Assembly (NCBI GenBank): GCA_023079485.1
Contig: CM041104.1
Coordinates: forward strand, 6,804,864 to 6,868,863
Reading direction: 5' to 3'
Length of the DNA: 64,000 bases
Origin: Archilochus colubris
Lineage: Eukaryota; Chordata; Aves; Apodiformes; Trochilidae
The first letter of the stretch is position 1. Each line of letters opens with the position of its first letter. The notes beneath the pieces were generated by a model, which searched no databases, was not told the origin of the DNA, and worked only from the letters and a program-made list of their open reading frames with translations. Positions 42,401 to 57,466 of the stretch are shown in pieces. A program made the position numbers and the translations under genes.

Positions 42401-45400
42401 ACAGAAGCTTCTTCCCAATACAGATGCATTTACAGCACAAATTATTAAGTCAAACTAATCTCCCTGCTGCAGGAAACATTAGCTAAAGAAGCCATTATTC
42501 AGTGAGTTAATAATAAGAGGAATCACCAGTTAAAGAGCACCAGGTGATATATTTATGCATTGAATATGAGCCTTTAAGTTCTAATGGACAAGAAAGATTT
42601 TCCAAGAATAATTTTGGCTTTAGGGTTTTCCTGGTCTTAGTAGTTATTTCAAAAGACAGCTCTGAAACACAGGTTTCAAAAGTTACAAATTTGATGCAAT
42701 TTAACTACTAAAAGCAAAACAACTCTAATACAGCCATCTTTGTAAACTTCCTTGCAGAGCTAACAGGCAGCAGCAATATTTCTGGCTCATAAACCTATAA
42801 TGCAGGCTAGAAAGACTCTTCTGCTAGTTTTACTGCACAGTGCTATCTACCTAACCAAAACAATTTTTTCAAGAAAAGTCTACATAGTGAAAATCATTAT
42901 TTGAGTAATTAAAATAAATCTAAAAACTAGCTTAATTTGACTCAATGAACAGCTCAGTTATCACACAAAACCTGGCAAATATAAGGAATTATGTTAAATT
43001 TTACATCCATACAAATTACCCAAAACACAGAAATTAATGTACCATATATTATTTTTACTCAGAATAACAGAAACATATAACAGCAACAACTTGCATGAAA
43101 AATCTCATTATTGTTCTGTGTTTTTCTTCAAAGTTGTGTGTACAAAAAGTGGATGGCAGACTTATTGCATGGAAGGATGACTGGCAGTGGGACTGTAATG
43201 TGAGTTTCACCAATCACTACCACGCTATTATGCACTTTTTAATGAACTTGTATGCAAGTATTTCCTTAAAATACAAGAAGTTATACCACACTGATTACAC
43301 ATAAATACAAAGAAATGCTGAATATAAATTCTATCCAGTGATAAAGAGGTTTCTAAAATTTATCTAGTTTATATAATGCATAAGAAGAATTCTTTCAGAA
43401 TATCATATTTTAAAGCCAGGTGAACAACAATTCCAATATATATAAAACAGTATTTAAATGTTTGCTAGTGTGAGGTCATCAGCATCAGTAACTAATCTTA
43501 ATCTCCAAATGGAAGTACTTATGTTACTCCACTGTATTGGAATATTTCTGTCATTTTCATCAAAAATTTTGTGAAATAAGAGCATTCTATGCTACACTTC
43601 ATTTAGCAATTGAAAACAGATGACACAAGCCACACTTTGTCCTGTCCAATATGATTTTCCATATTGTTTGGAAAAACAAAGCCATAGTTCTTGCCAAATA
43701 ATTTAGAAAGCCACACATTTGTATGAAATAGAAAATGTTAAAGCTGATTGGAAGTAAATATGCTCAGACCTACAAAGTTTACACTTAAAGGAAATTTGAG
43801 AAAAAACAAGATAACCAAAGAGATAGTTCAAAGTTTTCAAAGCAAGACATTGACTAATTCCATTGGTTGCAGCAGTAATGAACTAATATATATGTTCCTA
43901 ATTCTACGTGTGATATGGAGTCAATGGCAGCAAAATTTTGAGAAAAAGTTACCAACTTTCATGTTTATTTTCAAATACTAAGCACTAGTTGTGCATTACC
44001 ATTTGATTTATTGTTTCAGATATAATCATAAATTTTCCAGAATTCTCCCCCCTTATTGAAACAAGAAAACAAGAAAATTAAGAAACCCTTTTTAAAGGTG
44101 CACACATCTATGTCCTTTGCAATGTACTACATACTTTTCATGCCAGTTCAGCTATTCCTCAGTGAAAACCATAGACAGATTGTTAAAATAGTACTGGGTT
44201 TTGCACAAGTTCTCATAATTATTAATCCATCCCCTGCAACAATCTGAGTATAGCTTTCCAAACCAAAACATAGGATTTAAAAACATATCAGAATTTAGGA
44301 CCAGTGCTTTCCACTTGTCAAAGTTTCAATATTTTAACTGGATTTTTTTTTTTTTAATAATCTCTAAAATTCTGCCCTGCACTTCCAAGAAAAGGCTGCA
44401 CACACCAACAATACAGTATGACTGAAATCAATACAGTTCCTAAAGCCATTTCCTAGAGAGCATTCAAGTCACAAGGACACCTAGAAATACCAAGCACAGC
44501 AAGCAGGAAGTTTTCAGATGGATTCAATAGTTTCTTTCCTGGTCTTACTCATCTCACCCTCACACAAACTGGGAAGGTGCTTCAGTAACAGTGTTCATTA
44601 GACCACTTTCTGGTAGTTTGTCTGTCAAGGCACTGGTTTCCATCTCCAACTCAAGCATTATCAACCCTTGACCACATTCCCAGCAGCTGTAGGTGAAAGA
44701 CCTATCCACCAAACAGGACATGGCAACTGGGAAGCTTTTGTCCTAGCAGAGACCCAAATACTTCAATAACAGATGCTTCAGTTTAGGTTTTGTATTCATT
44801 TAGCTGAAGTGTTTGAACACAGAGAAAACCAAAACCCACAAAGCAGAACTATATAGCACTGATTTATAACATATTCATACTATTTAAAAATCATATTATT
44901 TGCATAAAAACATTTTTAGCATTCCTTTGGTCCCATGAAAACACCATTTTTTCCCTATACTAAGTATATATACACATGGTATATCTTGCAATGCTTGGAA
45001 GTTCTTCCCCCCTGAGCTGACTTCCTGTTTGAAAAATTCACTAAGGAAAAAGCATAAGTTGGCTCTTAGTGTTCCCTGTTAACTGGTTTACACTAAGAAA
45101 AGCCCCAAATATTTAAATTGTGTCTGATATAAAAAGCAGAGGATATTCCATTCAGCAATTCAGTGTTCTTAGTGAAAATCTGTTATTTCAAACTTCCAAT
45201 TCCCTCAAATATACATATATAAAAAGTATGAGAGCTTTCCAGTGAAACTTCTGATTCAAAGCATTCTTGAAACTATGCAAAGAATCTTTTAAGACTGACC
45301 ACAGAAACAACTGATATACAGAAGGTTGTTTTGTTTTGTTTTTCTTCTTTCTTCCCTCCCAATTTGTCTTGTATAACTACATTTATAGTTTGTAAACTGT

Positions 45401-45481
45401 AGCTTTTAAAATTGTAAGGAAATAAGTCTTCAAATTAAGTATTCAAATATTTATGGTCTAAATATGGAATAAGTCACTTAC
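39476..45481 (-). other. NCOA3 5' UTR intron, 6 kb
   Basis: It lies between the untranslated exon at 45482-45557 and the first coding exon, with a gtaagt donor and a tttag acceptor. It contains a CR1 3' fragment (40612-40668) and a GC-richer stretch near 41708-41852 that begins after a good acceptor (see findings). Confidence 0.65.
40612..40668 (+). mobile_element. CR1-type LINE 3' tail fragment
   Basis: AATTGGACTGGATGATCCTT, then 'gtcccttccaagctggtactgtatcattct'. This is the usual order of a CR1 3' terminus (TTGGACTAGATGATC...GTCCCTTCCAAC...ATTCT). Very short and old. Called from the motif pattern only. Confidence 0.75.
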
Positions 45482-45557
45482 TTGTCCTTAGTAAACATCC
45501 AAGCACAGCATATTTTTCAGAGGACCTTCAGAATCAGAAGTCATTTTAAGTCACATC
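45482..45557 (-). other. probable NCOA3 untranslated 5' exon
   Basis: 76 bases flanked on the - strand by a good acceptor (ttgttttccag) and a consensus donor (gtaagt). It lies upstream of the first coding exon and resembles, weakly, the human NCOA3 leader segment just before the start-codon exon (AATA...GCTTG...AT...TTACT, from memory). It is not open in any frame and holds a start-stop ATG-TGA and an 18-codon ORF. Confidence 0.65.
45488..45544 (-). promoter_or_regulatory. 18-codon upstream ORF in the NCOA3 leader
   Basis: ATG at 45544-45542 to TAA at 45490-45488, wholly inside the untranslated exon. It would encode MTSDSEGPLKNMLCLDVY. Its ATG context (A at -3, A at +4) is favourable. Twelve bases before it is an ATG directly followed by TGA. 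The link to NCOA3 regulation is inferred. Confidence 0.45.
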
Positions 45558-46520
45558 CTGGAAAACAAAAAAGGCTGTATATTTAAAAACAAGCAAACAA
45601 AACAAAACAAAAAACCCCACCATCAAACTGCTTGCTTTTCTATTTTTTCATCTAATATTAATAATCTTACCCAAAAAGTAAACATTGAATATTGAGATGT
45701 TTAAATGTCAAATCAGTTTAAAATTATCTTACAATAATTGCAACTTTCATCTCTGCTATATGCTAAACAGATCAAAAGTCTGAATCTTAACATCACAAAT
45801 CCATCCACTAAGCTAGATTTCCTTTCACATATGAATTAAGTATATTACTTTAAATGTAATTTTTTTTTTCTTTGGAAAAGAAATAATGAAACTGTTGCAA
45901 ATGTTTGACTGCAGCCCTGAATTATTAGTTTGTCAAGTTATGACTGGCAAGTAGAAATTAACTGGGTAGCCACTCTGTCAGCCTGTACACATTGCTTGGC
46001 ACATAACTATTATATGAGAACAGCAAACTGTTTTCAGAGCTATGAACTCTCAGGTTTCTGTTATTTTGTTTTTTTATTAAATTCTAGGAATGATCAATCC
46101 ATATTTTCATGCATTTTTTACAAGGTATGATTAAGTATACCAATTAGTGAGATTCTGGGTTTCTACAGAAAATTACAGTAACTTAGCAATACTTTTAAAC
46201 AACAGCTGTGTGACTGAAAACTGCTTAAAGCACAATGTAGAACAGAGGCTGTTCAAATTAAATAAAAATAAATGGCTCTTGGGAGAGATTTATGAGATAT
46301 TCACATGTAAGCACATACCATAGCCCTAACCAAAATCAAGAGTTCCAAAATTGATACTTCTACCCAGACTACTTAATAGGCAACCACTAGCAGGCAGGTA
46401 AGAGAGTTTTAGTCAAGTAACTAATTTCTTAAGCAATTAAACTGAATCTTTTCATATCGACTGATTGCATTTGCATTCACTGCTGTTTATTGTCCCTTTG
46501 ACAATACTGATAGTAGTTTT

Positions 46521-46552
46521 ATTTATATGAACAGGAATTTATATGAACAGGA
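46521..46552. repeat. perfect 16-base tandem duplication (x2)
   Basis: The unit ATTTATATGAACAGGA occurs twice in direct succession, followed by ATT. Looks like a recent replication-slippage duplication. Confidence 0.9.
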
Positions 46553-49500
46553 ATTAGAAGGTAAAGGGATAAATTACATTCACTGTACAGTTTGATGTGC
46601 AGGTTTTTTTCCTCAAATTTTTACAACAGCACAATGAGCTGGTGAGTGAGTATGCCTGTGCAAGAACAGAAGCTGTTTAACACAATCACAAACAGAACTC
46701 TCACTAAGAATTTGACCTGTGCAGGAGAAATGAACAGCATAAAAGTCATATAAAGGTGGAGAGTCAAGACACAATTATCAAAAGGATTCTGTATGACAGG
46801 GAAGGTAAGCAGCAAGTAAAAGAACCCTGAAAATGCAGACAGTTGAAGACTTTAATGCTATTTTAATTATTTTTTTAATATTCACTTTATATTCCTCTCA
46901 GGTAAGTATTCATTCCACAGATGTCAACATCTGAGCTGTTTAAACAGAAGATGGAATACAACTTTTACAAGAAGTACTGCAGTAAAGTAACTAAAAAAGA
47001 TAAGCTTCTGAGTAATCTGAAGGGTTAGAAAAACATCTAGAGTAGTATTTGCATTCATTTGGTCTGGCCTAATACTGCAGAGGACCACCCAATAAGAGCT
47101 GTCAACTGGCAAGGCAACATAGACAGATATTCTAAATTCTGTTCTACAGACCACATTGAAATTCAAATAACCTGAAGCAGGTTTTTGTTGAATTTTGTTT
47201 TGTTGCTTTGTTTTGTTTTTTTTTCATCAAAACCCTACCCAGTAAACAAAAAAGTTAACACACCAAATATGCTACAGTAAAATCTTGGCATATTGTCAAA
47301 AGTAAATTAGACCTTATGTACTACTACTATAAACAGTAAGTCACTACATTGTTATCATCTTGTGTTTAAATCAAAAAATAAAATCTCTCCTTTTATAATA
47401 TTTGCTCTTTTCCCACTAATGAAAGCCCTGAGTTACATACTGAAAGCTGACCACTCAACTTTCTTATCCCTCCTGCTTCCTTTCAGAATAGAGACAACAG
47501 TCAACTTTAAACACAAAAAATATTTTATTTCAATATAATTTCCTGTTCTGCCTCACATGAATGAGTTTAGATTATTACAGTGCTTGTATCAAAGCACAGT
47601 CATGCAGTAAGTGATTCCTAGTCTCAGAGCCAGTATTCTTCCATAAAGCTGGGCATTTGGGGCTCTGCACCCAGCTTCTCCATCAGCTCTCACCACACCA
47701 CCACCACTTTCAACACATGACCATACTGCTTCCTGCCTAAAAACTGCTCAACCAGACCTTTGACTGATTTCCCCACTTTCAGAATGAGCTACAAATACAC
47801 TCACCTTACACCATGTAGAAGCTAAGCACCCAGAATAGCCCAGCTACCAAATTTAAGTGTACATAACAGTCCAGGTCTTGATCCAATTCTTAAAACATGT
47901 CAAAGAAAGATTACATCAGAGTTTAGATGAGATGGCTAAGTAACAAGCCATAGTGTTGCCTGTGACAAAGACAACAATTCTGAGAGAGAGCTAAAGATAC
48001 ACTTTATAAAGGTTAAATATATACATACATATTCATAGTCAAATGTGCTAGATATGGTAAATACAACAGCTATTTTTTGCAAGAAGACATAAAAAAGACT
48101 ATAGCTGTAAAACCTCCTTAAATGATTCAGAGATAATTAACACGCTTGTTGAAAAAGGAATCAAATACAACGCACTACACTTCAAACTACAGTACATAAA
48201 ACCAACATAATTTTAAAACTCATGGGGAACAGAAAAGCACAGCAGATAAAAAATGAACCTTAACTACAGCTTTGTGGCTCTAAAAGAACAATGTAAAAAA
48301 CTACTGGAACAGATAACAAGATTCAAGTACAGGGAGTTAATAAAGAGGTCTTGGTGTACTGTAATTATTTTATACTAAAAAGTCTTTTTAAGATTAAATC
48401 AGCTATACTTACATTGTGAAGCAAACAGCAAATTATATTGTCAATTGTATTGACTCATCTTTATCTTAATCTTACATTTTTATCAGTACAATAAGTAAGA
48501 AAATACTACTCCAAAACATTGGTATTTGCTCACTCTCTTTTTTCCCCATCCTCTCTGCCAAAAAGGTCATTTTCTAGATAATAAATGAGTCAGACAGAGA
48601 CTTCAATGAATCAGAGCTGTCAGCTAAAGAAGAAAAAACAGGTGCCATCTACAATCTGGTAGCCAGTGAAACACACCTTGTTGCAACATGCTAAATAATC
48701 CTAAACTCAGCACACATCCTTTTTATACTGTATGTTCCATCTTAGGGACATTAATAATTTTTCAGCCTTGTCAGGTTTCATTTACCAGTTTCCCTGCAGT
48801 GTTTAGTAAGAACTATGCACTCCTGGGCTATTTTTCAGACATGACAATTAACTTGAGCCTTGCTCACTTTGCATATATTAAAATGACAGGATACTTCCAG
48901 TTAAAGGATGGTCAGAGGTGAAACACACTTGGAGTGCATCTCCTGTTTCTCTAATAAATAATGCATGTACTCTATTTTTGGTATGTCATTATTTGTTAAT
49001 TTGTTTCCTATACATCCCTGTTTGCTAGACTCAGCAATAGATCTAGTACCCTGTTATAACAAAATAAAATGTATGAAGAGAGAAGGGGGGGGCTCCAGTG
49101 AACTCTGTTGCAAAGAAATGAGTCTATCCTTATGCCTGTGCCATATGCTGCAGAACGCTTGTAAAAATTTCTCACCTGTCAGGTTCTGCACAAAGCAGTG
49201 TGGTGAAGTGGTTACTGCATCTCATCACAGGTCCAAAGAAATGTGAGTCACATTCTAGACTCAGAAGCCAGCTGTGAAAAGGTATCAAATTTATTTGGCT
49301 AGATGTGTTTGGTAGAACTCTCATAAGTAAAAGGCAATTGGGTATGCTTCAACCATACCATATTTGCATGACTCTGGCAATAAGAATTGGTATGCTCAAA
49401 GACAGCAAGCCAAAAATTACTGAAGGTAGCCTTCAATCTTGACTAATTTCCAAACCACTGTACTACAAGAGGTAATTTGGGCCTTCAAAATAGCTGATGG

Positions 49501-52500
49501 CAACAGATGGATGTTTTTAGAATATATATAGAATGTTTTTTAACACAAGGAACTCCTTATAGACCTGGATCTGGAACAGTTAGTAAACAGATTTTTTTTT
49601 AAAGAATTATTTTAAAATTAATAAATATATGTAGAAAAAAAAAAAATCCTTACCTCAAGTATCACAAATGAAAGAAACAGGATGTGATTTCTGGGATGCT
49701 ATAATGGGACCTGGTAATACTTATCTAGTAAGAAACCACAAAACACCACCATTCTTGTCTGCACCTCCAGATACTTTAAGAGCAGAAGAAACTCAGGCTC
49801 AGTTGCTGACTGAAATACATATGGTCTACTTAGGTTTTATATTAATATTTAATGAAGTTCTAAAAGTGGAAAACATTTATTTCCATCCTCCTTGCCAAAA
49901 ACACTGAGTAGTATGGAAAGAGATTGTACTATGACCAGTGCACAAACCCCTCTACTATTCTAACAGTTATAAAATCCTAAAAAGTTATATTTATAATAGA
50001 AGTATTCCATTGACAAGACCAAATACCCTTGCCAGTGCTCACAGAAGTCCCAAGAGTATTGAAGAGTCACTTTCCAGCTCTCTATACAACTAATTCATAG
50101 GTGAGTGCATGCCATTTGACTCATGACATAATCCACAGGCTAGTAAGACAGCTGCGAGCTGTACAATGCATCTCTATACATTACAATGTCAGCTTAATTA
50201 GGGATAGTTTGAGTTAATTCACATGATTTTTTAGAATTGAGCTACATAAGCCTAAGTTATTTATAGATTAGTCTTAAGTGTAAAATCTCTAAATTGGAAA
50301 AGAACATCAACTAAGAGCCTTAAAAACATTAAACTAGCAGTTTAACCATATAAATCTGAAAACATTATTTACTTATTTTCAATCACTTCTAAATTTAGTT
50401 CTGCTTTTAAGCACACATTGATTTCAGTGATGAAAGTCTGACTTATGCCTTATCAATACATCACTCAAATTCTTTTAAAAAATTTACTGTTATGCCTTAT
50501 GATGTGATTATCTTTTCATACCAAATTTCAATCACTGCCATTATAATGAAAAAGTCCAATGCAAAGTGATGATTGATAGAAACTAAGTAACAATCATACC
50601 AAATGCAAAAAGAAAGTGATAACTACTAGTAGATATTAGATAGGATATGTGCCAACATATAAAACTCGGAGATTTATATTATATGGGAACAAAGTCACAC
50701 ATAAATATGGGCTGTTTTTTTCTTACACAATACAATAGGCATCAGAAGTGAATGATGGAGATATTTTCCTACATGACCAGATAAAGATAGGAGAGCTCTT
50801 ACCTTAATTTTACTATGACTAAGGATGTAGTTTTCCCTTAAAAGAGAAGAAGCAACTTCCCACAGTTTCAATGGAGCAAGAATTCAATCTGCAACTTACC
50901 AACAGCAACACCTATCATTTTCTTTGAGCTATGCAAAACCTGACATTTCAATAGGACAGAGCACACAGGATGTCTTTGGTAAAAAAGAAATATGTAGTCA
51001 ACTAAACTTTGATTTTAGTTTGAGTTTGATTCAGTCAATACACATGATCCCTCTCCAAGTTATCAAAAAGACTGTCCCCTTTCCTGAAGCTCTGCATATG
51101 CCATCAGCGAGTCCATTCTACTTCCTGAGACCCTGAATAAGTTCACATATATTTTTATATATTATTAGCAACTGTACATATAAATAATTTATATTATATA
51201 AATACTAGAAACTTTCTTGTAAAAGCCTGTCCATTGCAAGATTAAATTTAGAGACAGAAGTCCTTTTACATTTGGAGCTAAATCTCTTAACAATATCAAA
51301 ATGCCTTCAGACAATGGGGAAAAACAGCTGGTTTTGACAGAATGAAACATTTACTGTACACACTATCAGTTTCTGACACGTGATTGCTATCAAGTAGGTG
51401 CCAGCAGCTTTTTAACTTTTAGCAGTAATACTCAGAAAAACATTAAAACCAAATGAATGAGCTGCTTTTTTCATAGTTATTATTAGCCATGGATGTTTAT
51501 TCAGAGTATTTTCAATTTAGTCTTCGAATCTTGTATGCAAATCGAAAGCATTCACAGCTCAGTATATAAGGAGACTGGTTTTAAGAAAACTGCATATTTG
51601 AAGAAGTAAACACTTTCAACTGTAAAGTTGCAGAGCAAAAATATTTTTTTCACCATAATTGCACAGCTGAAGAAATTAAAAAGCAAGTCTCTCAATGAAA
51701 AGCTATAAGCAATCTAGAATTTTTGTAATGCTCTCATCATACTTTTGTTTCCCCCATTCTACTTCGGGCAACTGTTCATCTTGAGAGATCAGATGTGATC
51801 TAGTTGATGCTCGTGTGCTTTATATACCACTGCCATTAATCATCCTGCCATACATTCAGCCTATCAGCCTGCTCACTTCATCTACCATTTTCTAGTACTT
51901 GAATAATCACAAATTATTAAGCAGCACAAAAGTTTATCAACAGCTGGAAACTTCAAATACTTGAAAAGAACAGCCTTGATGTTTGTATTTCCACACAAGT
52001 ACTGGGGAACAGCAAAATAGAATTGTTTCTTCAGTTTTATAGACTTTCCCAGCAGATACTGCAAACTTCCAACATTCCAACAAAGCTTACCTTTTGTTGG
52101 GTAGATGCTACAAAAAAAAACCATTTCCAGCCAATCTAACCAAGTGAGTCAAGTTCTTATGCTGGGCATAAAGGCTTCTATAGTGAAATTGCTTGAACAT
52201 TTACTACATCAGATTAACTTCAGAATTTACTGCAATGTCCTGGCCATCAACAGAAAGAGCCTCTTTGATTCTGACAACTAAAAAGCTTTGATTGAAATGA
52301 CACAAAATTAGGTCTGCAAAATATGCAATCTAGGGCAGCAATTCCATTAATTTTTATATTAATGTCTAGACAATCTTTTGCTCCACATTTATAAGAACAC
52401 AATTTGTTACACAATTAACAAATTAGTTTCCAATGTTAACCTTGGAAAAACTCCAGTCTCTCAAGACTTCCATATTACAAATACGAAGAAAATGGCACAG

Positions 52501-55500
52501 TGTCATGATTCATTAAATATTTTGGTTCCAGTCTTTATTACAATAGTATTAGCAGCAGAATTAGGCGCAAATAAATTAATAGAGAGAAATTAGCCTTTTC
52601 AGTGGTGCTCTGGGACTGCAGCAGGCAAGCTGGAATACAAGCCATCTAAAACATCCTCAGAGTAATTTCTTTCCATTCTCCTAAATGCTCAAAAGCCAGT
52701 TCAACAAAATATACCATCTCACACTACTCCAGGCCTCCAGTAATGGACAGAAGGAATGATCAACATCTTTAAAAGAGCTCCACAAGTTGTGTGGCCTGCT
52801 GACATGTATCTGCAGACAGCTGAAATACTCAATACTTCAAAGAGCAGAAAAATACGAGGGAACAGTATCCAGGTATGAAAAAATAACAAAGACAACAATG
52901 AGAAGCACCTTAAATCACTTAACATGTTTAGATTTAATAACAGCAATGAGTGAAACAACTAGAAATTATGCTATATCTGTTGATCTTTTAGATTTTGGGC
53001 GATCTTTAAGTTAAATAATAGGACTGTGCAACAGACAAAACTCAGTCTACACAACTGATGAAGAATGTGACCTGCTAGTATATTTTTAACACAATATTAG
53101 TTGTAACTGGAAAATAAAGTAGCCAGCCATAAAAGAGTGTTGGTACAATAGTTCAGTGATGTAACGGAAAGCACAAAATAAGTTTCCTGTTTCTATAAAC
53201 ACCTGCTTTTTCTACACACAAATAACATATCTGAGGAGCGTGTGAGAAAAAAAATCCTTATAGAAGAAGAATTATATTAACTAGACCACTGTTACTGCCT
53301 GCTCAACACAACCATCTGCATATCTGTGCAACTAACAATATAAGCAAATACAAACTGCCTACCATGACACCTCATCTGATATGGGGTACCTAATCTCAGA
53401 ATAGAACAAACATATCTATATTAATTCTGCAATTAAAATACATTATAAGTATTTCTTTTAAATTGTCATTCCTAATGCTCCTAGTTAACAGTACAGGTGG
53501 ACACACCTACTTTTAATCTCTAGAAGAAAATAATAAATACAGCTTTACAATTCTTTCAATTGCAGATGTATATTTCATAATTTTCAGTCAGTGAACTCAG
53601 AGATGACTAAATAGTATTTGTTGGGTGAAACTAATTTTGCTATATTCTGCCCTAAATTTCTGGTATACAAATAAGCATTCAGCTAAATCTTGCTCTCCCT
53701 CAAGTAGAATAATTTTAAGATTATTTGTGACCTAAATTTCTTTTTGTATAGCCCATGCCAATTTGCCTGAGAAAGGAATCAAAGGAGCAGTGGTCATTAG
53801 AGCTGCAAGAGAGAAAAGAGCCCAGAAGAGCCCACACATCTGTGACATCTCAGTGTGAATGGAGACAATAGGCGCCTTATACAGCCATAATGGAGGGTGT
53901 GGGGGAGGAAAGCTAGCAACCCCTTTTTGTTTGGAACGTGAAGATGTGAATAATTCCATAAAATGCAGTAAAGAAACATACGTGCCATAACTAAATCAGT
54001 CTTCTTTCTTGATGGATTTCTTAGCTGTATTCAGTTTTTACAAGAATCAGGCAGAAGTCATGTAACAGACTCAAAGAGAGAGAGGTATGATGGACACATT
54101 TCCTAAAAGCAATAAAACAAAAGGGCAAATCCATGGAACAAAACCTAGCATTTCCATGGACCTCAAAAAACGTTATTGCCTGGCCACCGCAGAATTAGAT
54201 CAGAACCTTAAAGAAAATAAAAAAACAAAACAAATCAAATTCTTACTAGATCTCACTGATTAAAACTGAGAAAACTTTTAAAATTTATTTCCAAATTTGA
54301 CATGGTGTTTAGTGATTCTTTAACCAACATGATTACTATCACTTGAAATTGAGTTAATCAGCTCTGAATACATCTACTGTAAGTTCAAAAAGACCTTTCA
54401 AATCTTAGGCTTCATTTTTAATATGAGTTTTTTACTAGGAAGACACATTGGCACCCTAAAGGGACTAAGCAAGTAAGACAATCACTGAAAATTCCCAGCT
54501 AGAAGTCTTGAATTACATTATACAAATCAAGATTTAATTTTCAAAACCACTTAGAATTCTGCCAAAACATTTTTCCACAATAAACAAAGACATACAGGAT
54601 GCATGACACATATACTCTGAATTTTCTAGCACATTATGTTATGGTATTTGTTCACATTACTTATAGCTCAGATTCAAAGTATGGAAACCAAATATCTTAA
54701 ATACCTTTAGTGGGGGTGAGGAACTCAGCACATCAATGATTTAATGCTTGTGTACACAAGTAAGAACACAAATAAGGTGGTGTTATTCTCTGTAAAGTTA
54801 GTTGTGTTTAAAAAACAATATGCACCTCAGAAGCACTAGGGAACATTAATTTACACATCTCTAGTGATATGTGAGGACATCACCACATTCCCAGCCCTCA
54901 AGATGGACAAGTGATTACACTGTCACTGTATGACTGTACCGTGATGACTAGAGAGGAGGAGAGAAGGAGAAAAAAAACAACAAAAAGAGCAGGCTTTCAA
55001 ATGAATTCTGGATAATAGCTGCTACGCCTACACACCACTTTCGAGCAGAGAACAAAAACATCAAAAAATACTTTTATGGCTCTATAACGAAGTTAAGGGG
55101 GATACCACAAGGAAAAGGTTAGCATTTAAGAAGTAGAAAGCTCATCTACAAGGGAAGAACTGAAACACCCAGAGAACATGGTAAATTGAATGTAAACAGG
55201 AAATACGAGACTAAAAAAAGAATGAGAAGAGTGCCTTGCACTGAACTCCAACTGATAATAACAAGATATTTAAACAACACATCAGGAGCAGGAAGTCAGC
55301 TAGAGAGACAGCAGACCTCTCCATGGCAAAGGCAGAAAATGGGCACTGTGAGAAGAAAAGCCATAGCTCTGAAAATCTTTGTGTTGGCCTTGACCACCGA
55401 AGATACTAGAGAGATTCCAACTTCCAGCATTTCCGTGTAGCAAACTGGTTGGAGAAGAAAAATTAATTTTAAAGAATTATAGAGGAAGAAGTAAACCAAA

Positions 55501-55667
55501 CAGACACATGAGGTGTTAATCGGTCACCAGGAAAATCATCCATCATGGAATGACTTCTGAACTGGGAAAGCTTATTGGAGAAAAAAACCAAAGTTGCTCA
55601 GAACCAAAGTGACTTCAGACCAATGTAGTGTTTCTTGTCTTTTTAAACCTGCTAAAAGCTGTAAGAA

Positions 55668-55694
55668 TATACATATATATATATACACACATAT
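55668..55694. repeat. TA/CA dinucleotide microsatellite
   Basis: A run of alternating A and T with flanking ACAC: ATATAC, (AT)n, ACACACAT. Short. Confidence 0.85.
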
Positions 55695-57466
55695 TATTTC
55701 ACTCAGGGAACTTGTAAAGATACTCCTTTGCTAGTAAAAAATGTGATTTTCTAGGGTTTGTGGACAGAGCTTTACCAGAAAGCTTCCCTAGTAATTGATT
55801 AAGTCCAAGAAAAATGAGTGGAATAAACATGGCACTGTAATTCTGAACATCTAATATTTTCTAAAATTCAAAACTTCAACCATTTTTGAGCCAGAGGTCA
55901 ATGAAAAAGGAAGAGTGAAGACAGTTCAGTTCAACCTTGAATTGGGCAACTCAGTTTTTTAATTTAGGTTGTTTTGTTTTTTTTTCCCTTTACAACTATG
56001 TATAATTAAAAACCACATTTCTCTCATTAAAAAAAAAAAAATTTAAGCTCCTTGCTTCTGCATCTTCTCCATTTTCTCTAGTCAGATTCCAGCATAAACT
56101 GTCCATATTTTCAAATTTTATTTTACATTGCTGGGGGAGTTTTCTTCTTAAATGAAAAATGATATGCTTTGCTAGTCATGTCACTGTCACAGTTGGGGTT
56201 TGAAGAAAAAAAAACAAATATAATGAGTTTTGGGAAAAAATGGCAATACTGCAGCCTGCAACAGAGACTTATAAATGTGAAGACAAAGCAATTGTGTTTT
56301 CCTTCATATATTAACTGCAAAGTATTTTAACATGAAAAATATTTAAACATACAATATCTGTGACTTGTAATTGCCAAAATTGCTTCAAGAAAAAATGCAT
56401 TAATATTATTTAGGTCATGAACAAAAATAAGCATATTAGTCTAGTAAAAAAATATGTATCTTAGAGAATGAACAAAGAGAACACCTGACCATCAGTGCAT
56501 TGTGTGAAACTATGCACAGAAAGGATCTGTAAAATTCAAAACTACAGACTTGTTTGCACTAGAAGACCTAATAGCATTATTATACCAATAAAACACTATT
56601 TCTACATTACACCTATCTCGTAACAAGCTAACTGGAGTTACAACACCTTAATATTTGATAAATTAGCACAAATGTTCAGTCAGGAACGTTCAGCCATTAT
56701 AATGACAAAAGTCTAAAAATAGTGTCATAGTAACACTGATACATTTTACCATGTGGGTAAACACAAAAATTTGTATATTCAACAAATACTCGTGTGCCAA
56801 TCACCTCAATTCCTTTTCTAGATTGATGGCAAGTGAACGAATGTACCTCTGAAATACTTGAAAACAGAAAAGCTATCTAAGAATACTTAAACAGCCCATG
56901 AGAGAACACACTGCAAATGCTGTACTGCAGTACACTGGTTGTGACATTCACTCATTTACAACACTAACACTGATTTTTGCACACAATAACAATAGCAACA
57001 GCACAGCTCAAAAGTTGGGTTTCCAGCAAAGTAACCCAAAATACATCAATAAAGAATGCAAACCAACTTTCCTCGATAAAGATGTGCCTATGTACACAAA
57101 AATATTAGTTTTCTTGAGTACATGTACATGGTGGGATGCATCAAAACAATAGGGAAAATACAGTTAATCAAATCTGTCTCTTTTGAGATCAACTGATTTT
57201 TAAAACCCATCTTGAATCTATATGTTTTAACAAACTGGTCTAATAAAGGCTGAGTTCCATACTGACTTGAGGCCTTAGATTAAATTTAGTAATTTAGATA
57301 TTTTTTTTCAAAAAGGGAATTCTTTCTTAGACAATTTGAAATTACTTCAATGTAGAAGTAGAGTGTTTGGCATGAATGTTAGTATGAAGTATTTAGTAAG
57401 AACATTTGTGAGGAGAAAGAAATGTACCTTACACCACTGACTGGCAATGAAAATTACAACCATCAC

